Below are positions 5,222-5,392 of a stretch of DNA of 5,392 bases, one piece after another; position 1 is the first letter of the stretch, and each line of letters begins with the position of its first letter. The DNA is from Bacillota bacterium. Its GTDB lineage: Bacteria > Bacillota_E > Symbiobacteriia > Symbiobacteriales > Symbiobacteriaceae. The notes below the pieces were generated by a model, which was not told the DNA's origin, made no database searches, and saw only the letters and a list, made by a program, of their open reading frames with translations. A program made the position numbers and the translations under genes. The stretch is taken from the NCBI GenBank assembly GCA_003242675.1, contig QGVE01000153.1:1-5392 (forward strand), given 5' to 3'.

Positions 5222-5392
5222 CTACACATACCAGGCCGCCTGGGCCGTGTAGATGCGCGTGTAGACCGCGCCGTGCCGCAGAAGCTGCTCGTGAGTCCCC
5301 TCTTCCACCAGCCTGCCGCCCTCCAGCACCAGCACCCGGTCGGCCAGGCGGCAGACGCCCATGCGGTGCGACACCATCACGACCAGGGCCTC
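5222..5392 (-). CDS. ABC exporter subunit, 3' end only (cut by window edge)
   Basis: Only the last 56 codons are present; the gene continues beyond the right edge. The fragment is the C-terminal end of an ABC ATPase domain: a hydrophobic strand running into VSHR, whose His (ninth residue of the fragment) is the H-loop switch residue, then RLADRVLVLEGGRLVEEGTH, the standard tail of exporter ATPases, and a short helix ending AQAAWYV. The complete exporter downstream has a matching tail (DRIIVMQDGRIVEEGTH and an ADQARWY segment), so the two are related paralogues. Their 12-base spacing points to a heterodimeric exporter with this subunit translated first. Whether its Walker B glutamate is intact cannot be seen, so it is unknown which ATP site, if either, is degenerate. 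Confidence 0.9.
   Translation of the reverse strand, partial: EALVVMVSHRMGVCRLADRVLVLEGGRLVEEGTHEQLLRHGAVYTRIYTAQAAWYV

Overview
The window is GC-rich (roughly two thirds G+C by eye) bacterial DNA. Strong GGAGG-type Shine-Dalgarno sites, frequent GTG starts, tight operon packing and ABC exporters of a type common in Gram-positive bacteria suggest a high-GC Firmicute of the Symbiobacterium kind. This is an inference from style, not a taxonomic proof; an actinobacterium or another high-GC lineage is not excluded. No mobile element, CRISPR array, tRNA or rRNA is visible.

Left part (1-1804), minus strand: a complete aldehyde dehydrogenase of the succinate-semialdehyde dehydrogenase (GabD) type is read from a candidate promoter with a perfect TTGACA box. 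Downstream of it lies a candidate 35-residue small ORF with a strong ribosome binding site and a perfect 3-4 hydrophobic heptad pattern. A strong hairpin terminator at 54-82 follows, probably shared with a plus-strand gene that ends at or before the left edge. An imperfect 22-base palindrome overlaps the -35 box of the gabD promoter and could be an operator.

Middle (1805-2952), plus strand: a divergently read, probably exported serine hydrolase of the class A beta-lactamase/penicillin-binding fold. It keeps the SxxK and SxN motifs and has KYG in place of KTG. The omega loop that carries the deacylating glutamate of true class A beta-lactamases appears to be missing. A GC-rich hairpin at 2913-2951 separates it from the convergent operon to its right.

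Right part (2967-5392), minus strand: an operon of at least three genes. In order of transcription these are the 3' end of one ABC exporter half (cut by the window edge), a complete second ABC exporter half with fused membrane and ATPase domains, and a 133-residue protein that may have a bacterial PH-like fold. The first two genes are 12 bases apart. The last two overlap by ATGA, and the ribosome binding site of the last gene is also the coding sequence for the exporter's C-terminal Gly-Gly-Gly-Arg-Pro. The two halves probably form a heterodimeric exporter; the substrate cannot be read from this window.

The gabD unit, the serine hydrolase and the exporter operon look like three separate transcription units with no obvious shared pathway. 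I see no convincing new multi-gene system. The most interesting items are the small coiled-coil ORF, the possible gabD operator, the serine hydrolase without an omega loop, and the exporter operon with its coupled small protein.
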